Below the pieces are notes generated by a model. The model did not search any database. It was given only the letters and a program-made list of their open reading frames with translations, and had not been told where the DNA came from. A stretch of DNA of 62,096 nucleotides from an uncultured Peptostreptococcaceae bacterium (GTDB lineage Bacteria > Bacillota > Clostridia > Tissierellales > Peptoniphilaceae): the NCBI GenBank assembly GCA_947283485.1, contig CAMYOU010000006.1, forward strand, positions 1-62,096, written 5' to 3'. Shown piece by piece: positions 6,912-15,266 of this stretch (position 1 is its first letter; each line of letters starts with the position of its first letter). Made by a program: the position numbers and the translations under genes.

Positions 6912-8195
6912 ATGTTTTTACGCATGATACGCGGTGCGATCTTCCGCCAGAAGGGCAAGATGCTCATGATTGCATTTACCATTGCACTCGGGGCATGTCT
7001 TTCGACCGGAATGCTAAACACCATGCTCGGTGTCGGTGATAAAGTCAACGAAGAGCTAAAGACTTATGGTGCCAACATCAACGTTCTTCCGAAGGAAGCA
7101 TCGCTGCTTGACGATATCTACGGTTTTGAAGAAAAAGAAGGCACCGTGCAGAAGTTCTTGCGCGAGGATGAGCTTCCGAATATCAAGACGATTTTCTGGG
7201 CCTTTAACATTGTCGATTACACACCCTATTTCAACACTTGGGTTACGGTCGACGGAATGAAACAAAAAACAAAAGTGATCGGCACTTGGTTTTTGCATAA
7301 GATGGAATTGCCGACGGGTGAGACCATTGAAACCGGCATGAAGAATCTCAAGAACTGGTGGGAAATTGATGGCAACTGGCTTGAGGAATCGGATCATGAC
7401 GGGATTATGCTCGGTAAAGTCTTTGCAGATCGCAACGGCTATAAAGTCGGTGATAAATTAAAGCTGGTCTCGGATAAACAAACGAAAGAAATGACCGTGC
7501 GCGGTATTTTCAACTCCGGGTCGGATGAAGACACTGCGATTTACACGAATCTTTCCGATGCGCAAGATTTCTATGGGAAAAAAGGTGTCGTAAGCCGTGT
7601 CGAGGTTTCCGCGCTGACGACGCCGGACAACGATCTTGCGAGAAAGGCTGCCCGCAGCCCCAAGTCGTTAACGATTAAGGAGTGGGAGGTATGGTACTGC
7701 ACCGCTTATGTCAGTGCCATCTCGTATCAAATTACGGAGGTCATGACCGATGCCGTTGCCAAACCGATTCGTCAGGTAGCACAATCCGAGGGCGATATCC
7801 TGAATAAGACTACGCTTCTTATGGTGCTTATTACAGTGCTCTCGCTCATTGGATCGGCACTCGGCATCTCGAACCTCATTACGGCAGGCGTTATGGAGCG
7901 CAGAGCGGAGATCGGTCTTAAAAAAGCACTGGGATCGAGCAATGCGAAAGTCGTTGTCGCGATGCTCACGGAGATTATGTGTATTGCGATCATAGGCTGT
8001 GCGGTCGGCTATTTTGCGGGACTTGGTGTCACGCAGATCATTGGATTCAGAGTATTCGGTTCTGCAATTCCTCCGACACCGATGGTCGTACCGATCGTCA
8101 TCATCCTGATTCTCGTGGTCACCGTTCTCGGCAGCATTCCCGCAATCAGATATCTTGTGAATCTCAACCCGACGGAAGTTCTACATGGGAGGTAA
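6912..8195 (+). CDS. FtsX-like ABC permease 1 of iron locus
   Basis: 427 residues with the MacB/FtsX layout: an N-terminal helix (about 16-38), a large extracytoplasmic domain (about 40-290), then three helices (about 298-320, 345-370, 390-412). The conserved segment MERRAEIGLKKALGSS precedes helix 3 and is the contact with the ATPase. Start at ATG 6912 after AGGAGGGAGAG. It lies 3 bases before the second permease, which it resembles, so the pair likely forms a heterodimer. In Campylobacter the FTR1/P19 locus also carries two such permeases and an ATPase, which supports a role in iron uptake although the transported species is not proven. Confidence 0.85.
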   Translation: MFLRMIRGAIFRQKGKMLMIAFTIALGACLSTGMLNTMLGVGDKVNEELKTYGANINVLPKEASLLDDIYGFEEKEGTVQKFLREDELPNIKTIFWAFNIVDYTPYFNTWVTVDGMKQKTKVIGTWFLHKMELPTGETIETGMKNLKNWWEIDGNWLEESDHDGIMLGKVFADRNGYKVGDKLKLVSDKQTKEMTVRGIFNSGSDEDTAIYTNLSDAQDFYGKKGVVSRVEVSALTTPDNDLARKAARSPKSLTIKEWEVWYCTAYVSAISYQITEVMTDAVAKPIRQVAQSEGDILNKTTLLMVLITVLSLIGSALGISNLITAGVMERRAEIGLKKALGSSNAKVVVAMLTEIMCIAIIGCAVGYFAGLGVTQIIGFRVFGSAIPPTPMVVPIVIILILVVTVLGSIPAIRYLVNLNPTEVLHGR

Positions 8196-8198
8196 GAG

Positions 8199-9332
8199 AT
8201 GACTAGAACAAAAATGTATTGGAAGATGGTCGTAAGCTCCCTTGCACGCCGCAAGGCTCGTATGATTACGGCACTTTTGGCGATTGCAATGGGTGCGACG
8301 ATTCTCTCCGGACTGGGAACCATTTACTATGATATTCCGAGACAGATGGGCAAGGAATTTCGTTCTTATGGTGCCAACCTCATTATCATACCGACCGACT
8401 CCGAAAAACGGATTTCCGAGGAGCAGATCAAAACCATCAAGTCGCATATCCCTGCAGACAAGCTCGTGGGTCTTGCTCCGTATATCTATGAAAACGCAAA
8501 GATTCACCAACAACCGTATATGGTCGCCGCAACGGACATCGACGGCGCGAGAAAGAATGCGCCGTATTGGCTCATTCACGGTGAATGGCCCCAAAAATCA
8601 AGAGATATCCTGATCGGACGCGAAATTGCGGACAATATCGGACTCAATATCGGAGATACTTTCGTCCTCAATACGCCGAAAGCGGACGGCAAACTCACGG
8701 CGACGAATTTTAACGTCACGGGAACGGTCACGACCGGCGGTAAAGAAGAGGAACTCCTCTTTATGAGCACGGAAGACATTCGGAGCATCGTAGGCGACAA
8801 AGACTATGACGTCGTCGAGGCGAGTGTAGAGGCATCACAAGCGGAACTGCAGAAGATTGCCGATGAGATCTCCGCAGCGGACAAAGCCTTGACACCCCAG
8901 CTCGTTAAACGCGTCACGGCATCTCAGGACGTCGTCCTTGAGAAACTGCAAGCACTCGTCTGGATCGTCTCCATTGTCGTTCTCATCATCATGATGATCT
9001 GCGTATCGACGACGATGATGGCGGTCATCACGGAACGACGCAAAGAAATCGGACTCAAAAAAGCACTCGGTGCATCGAACAAGTCCGTCGTCACGGACTT
9101 CTTGGGAGAGGGTGTTGCCCTTGGACTCTTAGGCGGCGCACTCGGTGTCGTTTTCGGATACTTTTTCGCAAATCGTGTGAGCGTTTCCGTCTTCGCGCGA
9201 GAAGTCAATTTCTTATACGCGCTGGTACCCGTTACGGTCGTTACAAGCGTCGTCATTACGGTTGTTGCGTGCCTGATTCCGGTTCGATCGGCAGTTGATG
9301 TCGAACCTGCGTTGGTATTGAGAGGTGAATAG
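8199..9332 (+). CDS. FtsX-like ABC permease 2 of iron locus
   Basis: 377 residues, same topology as permease 1: helix at about 15-38, extracytoplasmic domain to about 245, then three C-terminal helices. The ATPase-coupling segment TERRKEIGLKKALGAS before helix 3 is nearly identical to that of permease 1. The extracytoplasmic domain is about 50 residues shorter than in permease 1. It is followed 9 bases later by its probable ATPase. Start ATG 8199 follows GGGAGGTAAGAG. Confidence 0.85.
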   Translation: MTRTKMYWKMVVSSLARRKARMITALLAIAMGATILSGLGTIYYDIPRQMGKEFRSYGANLIIIPTDSEKRISEEQIKTIKSHIPADKLVGLAPYIYENAKIHQQPYMVAATDIDGARKNAPYWLIHGEWPQKSRDILIGREIADNIGLNIGDTFVLNTPKADGKLTATNFNVTGTVTTGGKEEELLFMSTEDIRSIVGDKDYDVVEASVEASQAELQKIADEISAADKALTPQLVKRVTASQDVVLEKLQALVWIVSIVVLIIMMICVSTTMMAVITERRKEIGLKKALGASNKSVVTDFLGEGVALGLLGGALGVVFGYFFANRVSVSVFAREVNFLYALVPVTVVTSVVITVVACLIPVRSAVDVEPALVLRGE

Positions 9333-9341
9333 GAGGGAACA

Positions 9342-10061
9342 ATGGACATCCTACAATTAAAAGATGTATCTAAAATTTATGGCGATCTCAAAGCTCTCGA
9401 TCGCATCAATTTGTCGGTAAAAAAAGGAGAATGGATTTCGATCATGGGACCGTCCGGCAGCGGCAAGACCACGATGATGAACATCATCGGCTGCATGGAT
9501 CGTCCGTCTCTCGGGGAAGTCATCCTCGACGGGAAAGACATCTCCAAGCTCTCTCCGAAAGAACTGACCGTGATCAGACGTGACCGCATCGGACTTGTGT
9601 TTCAGCAGTTCCACTTGATTCCGTATCTTACGGCAGTGGAAAACGTCATGCTCAGTCAGTACTATCACTCCATGCCGGATGAGGAAGAAGCGATGGAAGC
9701 ACTCGATGCGGTCGGACTCAAGGAACGTGCAAAACATCTTCCGAACCAACTTTCCGGCGGTGAGCAACAGCGTGTCTGCATTGCGAGAGCACTCATCAAT
9801 CACCCTGCCGTTCTTCTTGCGGACGAACCTACCGGCAACCTCGATGAGAAGAATGAGCAAATGGTGCTGGAGATTTTCAAGAAACTCCACGAAGCCGGTT
9901 CCACCATCATCGTCGTTACACACGACCAAGAGGTGGGCGATGAAGCGGAACGTATCATTACACTCGATCACGGACGAATTCTCGGCGAACAAGAGATGCA
10001 CCAAAACGAGAGGACCCTAGATGATCCGGGTGCAGAGAAATTCAAGGGTTTCAGTCAATGA
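9342..10061 (+). CDS. ABC transporter ATP-binding protein (MacB type)
   Basis: 239 residues. Walker A GPSGSGKT at about 37-44, Q-loop LVFQQFHLIP, signature LSGGEQQR, Walker B VLLADEPTGNLD and H-loop VVTHDQE, a textbook MacB/LolD-type ATPase. The short C-terminal tail after the H-loop is acidic. Placed directly after the two permeases at 6912 and 8199, it is their most likely motor. Strong AGGAGGGAACA before ATG 9342. Confidence 0.9.
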   Translation: MDILQLKDVSKIYGDLKALDRINLSVKKGEWISIMGPSGSGKTTMMNIIGCMDRPSLGEVILDGKDISKLSPKELTVIRRDRIGLVFQQFHLIPYLTAVENVMLSQYYHSMPDEEEAMEALDAVGLKERAKHLPNQLSGGEQQRVCIARALINHPAVLLADEPTGNLDEKNEQMVLEIFKKLHEAGSTIIVVTHDQEVGDEAERIITLDHGRILGEQEMHQNERTLDDPGAEKFKGFSQ

Positions 10062-10107
10062 GACTTCACGAATGTTCGTGGATCGATGAAAAGTAGAGGC
10101 ATGAAAC

Positions 10108-11313
10108 ATGGATGATCTCAATACCTGTAAGATCGCAAAAAAGAATATCAAAAACCGCAAGGGCAGAGCCTACGGCATCATCATGCTTACGGCACTCCTT
10201 AGTTTTGCGCTCTTTCTTTCATCGTTTCTTATGGCAAGCCTACAAAACGGACTCGAGTCCCTCGAGGGGCGCATGGGCGCGGATCTTATCATCGTACCGG
10301 AAGGCTATGATGCGAAGATCACGGATGCAATCTTACGCGGAGAACCAAACACGTTTTTCCTCGATGAAAGCGTCATGGAGAAAATTTCCAAACTTCAAGG
10401 GGTTGAGAAAGTCAGTCCGCAGTTTTTCCTTGCCACATTGACGGCCGGTTGTTGCTCGTTCCCAATTCAAATCATCGGAATCGATATGGATAGAGACTTT
10501 ACTGTTGCGCCCTGGCTCGAAAGCGAAATCAAAGCACCGCTCGGCGATCATGAAATCGTCGTCGGTGCCAATGTCCGAGGGGACTATCATTCGCAGGTCA
10601 AATTCTTCAATCAAGCCTTTACAATCAAGGGAAGACTCGGGAAGACCGGTACGGGCTTTGACAATTCCGTCTTCATGACGATCGACGATGCGAAAAAACT
10701 CGCCAAGGAATACGAGCGCGTACTCGAAAACCCGGATGCAAGCGTCGAAGGAAAGATCTCATCCGTCATGGTGAAGCTGAAACAAGGCGTTTCCGCGGAA
10801 ACGGTGCGGGACGAAGTCCTAAAGATATTCAAAGGTCAGGGAGTTTATCCGATTCTTACGAAGAATTTCATGAGTGAAGTGGCATCGGGGATGCGCGCAT
10901 TGACACCGTACATCGTCATCCTCATGGTTCTCCTCTGGGTACTCTCGTTCCTCGTACTCATTTTGCTGGCGGTTGTATCCATGAAAGAACGGAGACGCGA
11001 GATTGCGATGTTCAAAATCATCGGCGCGACGGAGAGGCAGATCCGAAGAATTTTCCTGACGGAGAATCTCTTCCTCGGTCTTTACGGAGCTTTACCCGGA
11101 ACCGTCGTCGGCATTGCCATCAGTATGCTTTTCGGAACGTGGATGGCTCAATCGACAAAACTTCCTTTCCTCATTCCGAAGTGGCAGGAGCTCGCTCTGA
11201 TTGCCGTCTTTGCACTCTTCATCGGACTGTTTTCAAGTCCGCTCAGTGCTTTCGGCAGTCTCAGGAAAATGGAAAAGACGGATGCTGCTCTTCTTCTCAG
11301 AGAGAATGAATAA
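10108..11313 (+). CDS. FtsX-like ABC permease 3 of iron locus
   Basis: 401 residues, MacB/FtsX topology: helix at about 22-44, extracytoplasmic domain about 45-265 with two cysteines (AGCCSFPIQ), then three helices. The coupling segment reads MKERRREIAMFKIIGAT, more diverged than in permeases 1 and 2, which is consistent with a different ATPase partner or with homodimerisation. It starts 46 bases after the ATPase gene, the widest gap in the operon after P19-DUF2318; GTAGAGG precedes the ATG. It is the last gene of the locus, followed by a strong terminator. Confidence 0.82.
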   Translation: MDDLNTCKIAKKNIKNRKGRAYGIIMLTALLSFALFLSSFLMASLQNGLESLEGRMGADLIIVPEGYDAKITDAILRGEPNTFFLDESVMEKISKLQGVEKVSPQFFLATLTAGCCSFPIQIIGIDMDRDFTVAPWLESEIKAPLGDHEIVVGANVRGDYHSQVKFFNQAFTIKGRLGKTGTGFDNSVFMTIDDAKKLAKEYERVLENPDASVEGKISSVMVKLKQGVSAETVRDEVLKIFKGQGVYPILTKNFMSEVASGMRALTPYIVILMVLLWVLSFLVLILLAVVSMKERRREIAMFKIIGATERQIRRIFLTENLFLGLYGALPGTVVGIAISMLFGTWMAQSTKLPFLIPKWQELALIAVFALFIGLFSSPLSAFGSLRKMEKTDAALLLRENE

Positions 11314-11319
11314 ACAAGA

Positions 11320-11349
11320 AAAAGGAGGTCTCATGAGACCTTCTTTTTT
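11320..11349 (+). terminator. Intrinsic terminator of the iron operon
   Basis: AGGTCTCATGAGACCT (11326-11341) is a perfect palindrome extended by A/T pairs on both sides, followed by about seven T. It closes the operon that begins at 2435. Confidence 0.9.
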
Positions 11350-11466
11350 TATGCGTATTTAATGTAAGAAAAGATTTTATGGGAAGAGGAACCATTGAAT
11401 GATGTTCAATTTGCGCGAATATAAATACATAATATCTATTTTTGTTACATGAAGATACAAATATAA

Positions 11467-11495
11467 TTGACAAAGTAATAAGATTTAGATACACT
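11467..11495 (+). promoter_or_regulatory. Sigma-A promoter of the flavoprotein reductase gene
   Basis: Consensus TTGACA (11467-11472), 17 bases, TACACT (11490-11495). It lies within the 216-base gap after the iron operon; the rest of that gap (11350-11466) is AT-rich with no recognised element. Confidence 0.8.
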
Positions 11496-11529
11496 ATATG
11501 TGCAAGAAATTACATAAGGAGGGATCTAC

Positions 11530-13446
11530 TTGAAGAAAGAGATGCGTATCTTCGCTATCCTGATTGCGATTATGATGCTCTTTGCCGCATGCGGAGGTTC
11601 GGACAATGCACCCGCAACGGCGGAACATGCGCTCAAGGACGGCAGCTACACGGTCAAAGCCAAAGGCTATGACACGGCACCCGAATACGATGTCACGACG
11701 ACCATTGAGGGTGGAAAGATCAAAGAAATCAACGTGGGCGAGAACCAAGAGACCGAAGGAATCGGCGCAACGGCACTGGAGAAACTTCCGGCAGCGGTTG
11801 TCGAGGCACAGAGCCTTTCCGTTGATGTGGTAACCGGAGCGACGGTTACGAGTGAGAACTTCCTCGCCGCAGTCGAAGCAGCCATCGTAGAAGCGGGCGG
11901 CAAAGTAGAAGACTGGAAGAAAGCGGTCGAGAAACAAGCCGGGGAAGACATTGAGCTTGAGACCGATGTCGTCGTCATCGGCGGCGGCGGTGCAGGACTC
12001 AGTGCTGCGGTATCCGCTGCGCAGAACGATGCCAAGGTCGTTCTCCTCGAGAAAACCGCTGCCCTAGGCGGCAACACCATTCGTGCAGGCGGACCGTTCA
12101 ATGCGGTTGACCCTGAAAGACAAAAGAACAACGCACCCGCAAGCGATGCGGCAATGGGCGGACTCGAACGTCTTTACACGCACGAAGCACTGAGCGACGA
12201 ACATCAAAAATGGATGGACGAACTCAAGAGCGATCTCGAAGCCTACAATGCAGGCGCAAAGGATCATCTCTTTGACAGCAACGCACTCCACGTTCTCCAG
12301 ACGTATGACGGCGGGGACTATGCAGGGAAACTTGAGTTCATCGAGAAACTTGTGACCTCCGCACTCGACACGGCGCATTGGCTTGAAGACAACGGTCTCA
12401 AATGGCGTGACGAGATCGGTACGGTTCCCGGAGGACTCTGGCCGAGAGCACACATTCCGGAAAATGCGGCAGGTAGTGACTACATCAAGACCAACGGCGC
12501 ACTTGCAGAGAAGCTCGGTGTCGATATCCTTTTCGATTGCGCGGCGAAAGAACTCATCGTTGAAGACGGTCGTGTCGTCGGCGTCAAAGCGGAAAAGGCG
12601 GACGGCTCCAAAGTCACCGTTCGCGCATCGCGCGGTGTCATCATGGCAACCGGAGGATTTGCAGCCAACAAAGAAATGCGTCAAAAATGGATGCCCTCTT
12701 TGATCGAATCCCTCGGAACGACGAACTCGCCCGCCATCACGGGAGACGGAATCACGATGGGTGAGGCGGTCGGTGCCAATCTCATCGGCATGGAATACAT
12801 CCAATGTCTACCGCTTGGCAATCCCGAGACCGGCGGACTCAATGGCTGGATTGGCGGCAAAGGCGTAGAGAACTACTATCAGATCAACAAAGAAGGCAAG
12901 CGATTCATGGCGGAAGACGGACGTCGCGATGAAATGACGGCGGCACTCCTTGCGCAAGATGATGCTTTTAGTTATGTCATCACGGACACCAATGACGAGA
13001 TCAAAGACGGCATCAACCTCTGGGGAGACAATGTCGAAGATCTCGTGAAGAAAGGTCTTATCTTCCGCGCGGACACCATCGAAGACCTTGCAAAAGAAAT
13101 CGGTGTAGATCCGGCAACGCTCAAGGCGACGCATGAAGCCTTTAATCGCTATGCGGAAGCGGGACTGGACGAGGAATTTGGTCGCAAGCTCTTCAGCCGT
13201 AAGATCGATAATCCTCCGTTCTATGCATCTCCGAGAAAACCGACCGTTCACCACACGATGGGCGGTCTCGAAATCGATCTCGAATGCCATGTCCTCGATA
13301 AGGACGGCAAAGTGATTCCCGGACTCTTTGCAGCAGGTGAAGTCACCGGCGGTATCCATGGGAAAAACCGTCTCGGTGGCAATGCGCTTGTAGATATTCA
13401 CGTATTCGGACGTATCGCAGGCGAAACGGCGGCAAAGAACAAATAA
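11530..13446 (+). CDS. Flavinylated fumarate-reductase-like lipoprotein (FMN-binding + FAD domains)
   Basis: 638 residues. Lipobox FAAC (Cys21), then an FMN-binding domain (about 35-120) with flavinylation motif VVTGATVTS, where Thr105 would carry covalent FMN added by ApbE. A flavocytochrome-c/UrdA-like FAD domain follows (GGGGAG at 151-156, C-terminal GGIHGKNRLGGNA). It should be an extracytoplasmic respiratory reductase receiving electrons from a membrane donor. The catalytic Arg segment (GRRDE, about 464-468), His575 of HTMGG and the C-terminal Arg are conserved. The usual QxHP histidine of fumarate reductases is replaced: Q425-C-L-P. The substrate is therefore probably not fumarate. The start is TTG 11530, 6 bases after AAGGAGGG. 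It has its own promoter and terminator next to the iron locus. Confidence 0.85.
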   Translation: MKKEMRIFAILIAIMMLFAACGGSDNAPATAEHALKDGSYTVKAKGYDTAPEYDVTTTIEGGKIKEINVGENQETEGIGATALEKLPAAVVEAQSLSVDVVTGATVTSENFLAAVEAAIVEAGGKVEDWKKAVEKQAGEDIELETDVVVIGGGGAGLSAAVSAAQNDAKVVLLEKTAALGGNTIRAGGPFNAVDPERQKNNAPASDAAMGGLERLYTHEALSDEHQKWMDELKSDLEAYNAGAKDHLFDSNALHVLQTYDGGDYAGKLEFIEKLVTSALDTAHWLEDNGLKWRDEIGTVPGGLWPRAHIPENAAGSDYIKTNGALAEKLGVDILFDCAAKELIVEDGRVVGVKAEKADGSKVTVRASRGVIMATGGFAANKEMRQKWMPSLIESLGTTNSPAITGDGITMGEAVGANLIGMEYIQCLPLGNPETGGLNGWIGGKGVENYYQINKEGKRFMAEDGRRDEMTAALLAQDDAFSYVITDTNDEIKDGINLWGDNVEDLVKKGLIFRADTIEDLAKEIGVDPATLKATHEAFNRYAEAGLDEEFGRKLFSRKIDNPPFYASPRKPTVHHTMGGLEIDLECHVLDKDGKVIPGLFAAGEVTGGIHGKNRLGGNALVDIHVFGRIAGETAAKNK

Positions 13447-13457
13447 TTGCATTACAA

Positions 13458-13487
13458 AGAGAGGACGCACGATGTCCTCTTTTTTTA
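13458..13487 (+). terminator. Intrinsic terminator after flavoprotein gene
   Basis: Stem AGAGGAC/GTCCTCT (13460-13466 / 13474-13480), loop GCACGAT, then seven T. Confidence 0.88.
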
Positions 13488-13556
13488 TGGTAAAAACCCG
13501 TATCGCGGTGTTTTTTAGCAACACGCGGAGGCAACATCGAAGGAATCGGCCTTTTA

Positions 13557-13585
13557 TTGACAAAGAACATATGTTCTGATACACT
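13557..13585 (+). promoter_or_regulatory. Sigma-A promoter of dinB
   Basis: TTGACA (13557-13562), 17 bases, TACACT (13580-13585). The spacer contains the LexA box. The TSS would lie just before the Shine-Dalgarno GAAAGGAGAAGG. Confidence 0.85.
13564..13577 (+). promoter_or_regulatory. LexA (SOS) operator
   Basis: AGAACATATGTTCT is a perfect 14-bp palindrome containing GAAC-N4-GTTC, the core of the Gram-positive LexA box. It fills the spacer between -35 and -10 of the Y-family polymerase promoter, so LexA binding would block RNA polymerase directly. Confidence 0.85.
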
Positions 13586-13605
13586 CTTTTTGAAAGGAGA
13601 AGGAA

Positions 13606-14841
13606 ATGAAGATTTGTCATATGGATGTCAATTCAGCCTACCTTTCATGGGAAGCGGCCTATCGACGTTCGCTCGGAGAAGAAGGGGATATTCGCGCGCT
13701 CCCCAGTGCCATTGGTGGAGATAAAAAGTCCCGTCACGGCATCATCCTTGCAAAGTCGGCATCGGCGAAAGAAAGAGGGGTGAAGACCGGGGAGACCATC
13801 GTGAGTGCCCGCACCAAATGTCCCGAACTTCTCCTCTATTCACCCGACTATGCGCTTTACAAGCATGCCTCGGACGCATTTAATAACCTCCTACGAGAAT
13901 ATACACCGCTTGTGGAACGCTACTCGATCGACGAGTCCTTTATCGATCTGAGCTTTGCAGGTGAAAACGTCATCGCGCTCTGCCAAGAGATCCGCATGCG
14001 CATTGAAAAAGAACTCGGGTTCTCCGTCAACGTCGGAATCTCGCAGAACAAAGTGCTCGCCAAGATGGCATCGGAATTACACAATCAAAAGAGCATCGAG
14101 ACCTTATATCCCGACGAACTCGCCGAGAAACTCTGGCCTTTACCCGTTGGAGAGATGTTTATGATCGGACGAAGGATGCGAGCGAGACTTGCAAAACTCG
14201 GGATCTACACCGTCGGAGATCTTGCCAGAGCCGATGAAGCGGAGCTGCTCTATCAGTTCGGCAAATACGGGGTGATGATTTGGAACTTTGCCTCCGGGGA
14301 GAAGGGCGCTCCCGTCTCCGCACATATTCCCGAAGAAAAATCGATCGGGAATTCCACCACGTTTCCCTTTGATCTTGAGGGCGCACGTGAAATCGACGAG
14401 GCACTTTTGAGCCTTGCCGAAACCGTCGCGAAAAGGCTCCGCAACAAAAGAAAGGCCGCTCTCAAAATGGCAGTGCACTATCGAGACACCAATCTAGACG
14501 TCATGAGGAAAGAACGCGTCTTGACCAAGTCCGTACACGAGACCGAAGACTTACATCGGGAAGCCGTAAGGCTCTTGCATACTTTTTGGTCCGGAGAGCG
14601 CATTCGCAGTCTCGGCATTACGGTGGGTGCACTGGAGAACCATGAACATGAGAGCATGGACGTCTTTACATGGAAGCGCACCTATGTGAAAGACATTGTG
14701 GGCTTCACCATCGACGCACTGCGGGTGCGCTACGGAGACGAGAGCGTTTTTCGCGCATGTTTTTTAGAGAATAGGCTCAAGCCATCGACAGGAGGCGTCT
14801 TTCCGGACAAAGGCACGCCCATTGCGATGAGTAAATTTTAG
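13606..14841 (+). CDS. dinB: Y-family DNA polymerase (DinB/Pol IV)
   Basis: 411 residues. Translesion polymerase with the N-terminal catalytic Asp in HMDVNSAYLSWEA, the steric-gate region, and the second catalytic pair in YSIDESFIDLS. A thumb region with helix-hairpin-helix residues follows (IGRRMRARLAKLGIYTVGDL), then a C-terminal little-finger domain. ATG 13606 follows AAAGGAGAAGG. Together with the LexA box this shows an SOS-induced lesion-bypass enzyme. Unlike typical DinB it has no obvious C-terminal beta-clamp pentapeptide of the QLxLF type that I can see. A small gene follows 8 bases later. Confidence 0.92.
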   Translation: MKICHMDVNSAYLSWEAAYRRSLGEEGDIRALPSAIGGDKKSRHGIILAKSASAKERGVKTGETIVSARTKCPELLLYSPDYALYKHASDAFNNLLREYTPLVERYSIDESFIDLSFAGENVIALCQEIRMRIEKELGFSVNVGISQNKVLAKMASELHNQKSIETLYPDELAEKLWPLPVGEMFMIGRRMRARLAKLGIYTVGDLARADEAELLYQFGKYGVMIWNFASGEKGAPVSAHIPEEKSIGNSTTFPFDLEGAREIDEALLSLAETVAKRLRNKRKAALKMAVHYRDTNLDVMRKERVLTKSVHETEDLHREAVRLLHTFWSGERIRSLGITVGALENHEHESMDVFTWKRTYVKDIVGFTIDALRVRYGDESVFRACFLENRLKPSTGGVFPDKGTPIAMSKF

Positions 14842-14849
14842 GAGAAAAA

Positions 14850-15110
14850 ATGGAAAGGAAAAATATAAGACGAGAAAAAATTGATGTCATTTGCTACTAC
14901 GTGAAACAACAACTGCCACAACCGATCCGGATTCGGTGGCGGGAACATGTGATTCCCATTCATCGAGTGGATTCCGTGGAGGAACGACATTTTAGCGGAA
15001 TTCCGATTTTGGAATACCGCTGCACCGCCTTTGGAAAGGGGAAAAAGCACACGATGAAATTACAATATCAAATAGACGAGATGGCATGGACGATGCGAGA
15101 GTTTACGTAA
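14850..15110 (+). CDS. Hypothetical protein in the SOS dinB operon
   Basis: 86 residues, very basic N terminus (MERKNIRREK), no membrane segment, no motif I recognise. The central part (QPIRIRWREHVIPIHRVD) looks like a small beta-rich domain. It starts 8 bases after dinB with GGAGAAAA as Shine-Dalgarno and would be co-induced by DNA damage. Small proteins next to Y-family polymerases (for example YolD next to UvrX) occur in Firmicutes, but this one does not look like YolD to me. Function unknown. Confidence 0.6.
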   Translation: MERKNIRREKIDVICYYVKQQLPQPIRIRWREHVIPIHRVDSVEERHFSGIPILEYRCTAFGKGKKHTMKLQYQIDEMAWTMREFT

Positions 15111-15226
15111 AAGGTCGTACTTTTTGAAATTTCGGAATGTCAACAAAACGTTGAAAACAAGGCTTTTGATAGCACGGTTGTCAGATGAGAACAAAGACTA
15201 AATGAGAACACAAGACCTTATCCCTA

Positions 15227-15235
15227 TGGTATAAT
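15227..15235 (+). promoter_or_regulatory. Extended -10 promoter TGGTATAAT
   Basis: TGG followed by perfect TATAAT (15230-15235), without a convincing -35 at the right distance. The same nonamer precedes rel, efp and rpsB. A transcript starting near 15242 excludes ATG 15234 as a start codon. The gap 15111-15226 shows nothing else recognisable. Confidence 0.7.
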
Positions 15236-15266
15236 GATGGAAAATCATCGGGAGAGGGGGAGGAAC

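Noticed and set aside
11350..11466. Small RNA or gene in the AT-rich gap before the flavoprotein promoter
   Set aside because: No open frame with a ribosome binding site, no hairpin with T run; only the downstream promoter is supported.
12064..13620. Two long minus-strand open frames opposite the flavoprotein gene (246 and 270 residues)
   Set aside because: Shadow frames of a well-supported gene; the second even spans its terminator and the dinB promoter.
15234..15266. ATG 15234/15237 as start of the gene upstream of ruvC
   Set aside because: They lie in or next to the TATAAT of the promoter, before the transcription start, and have no Shine-Dalgarno; TTG 15267 has a strong one.
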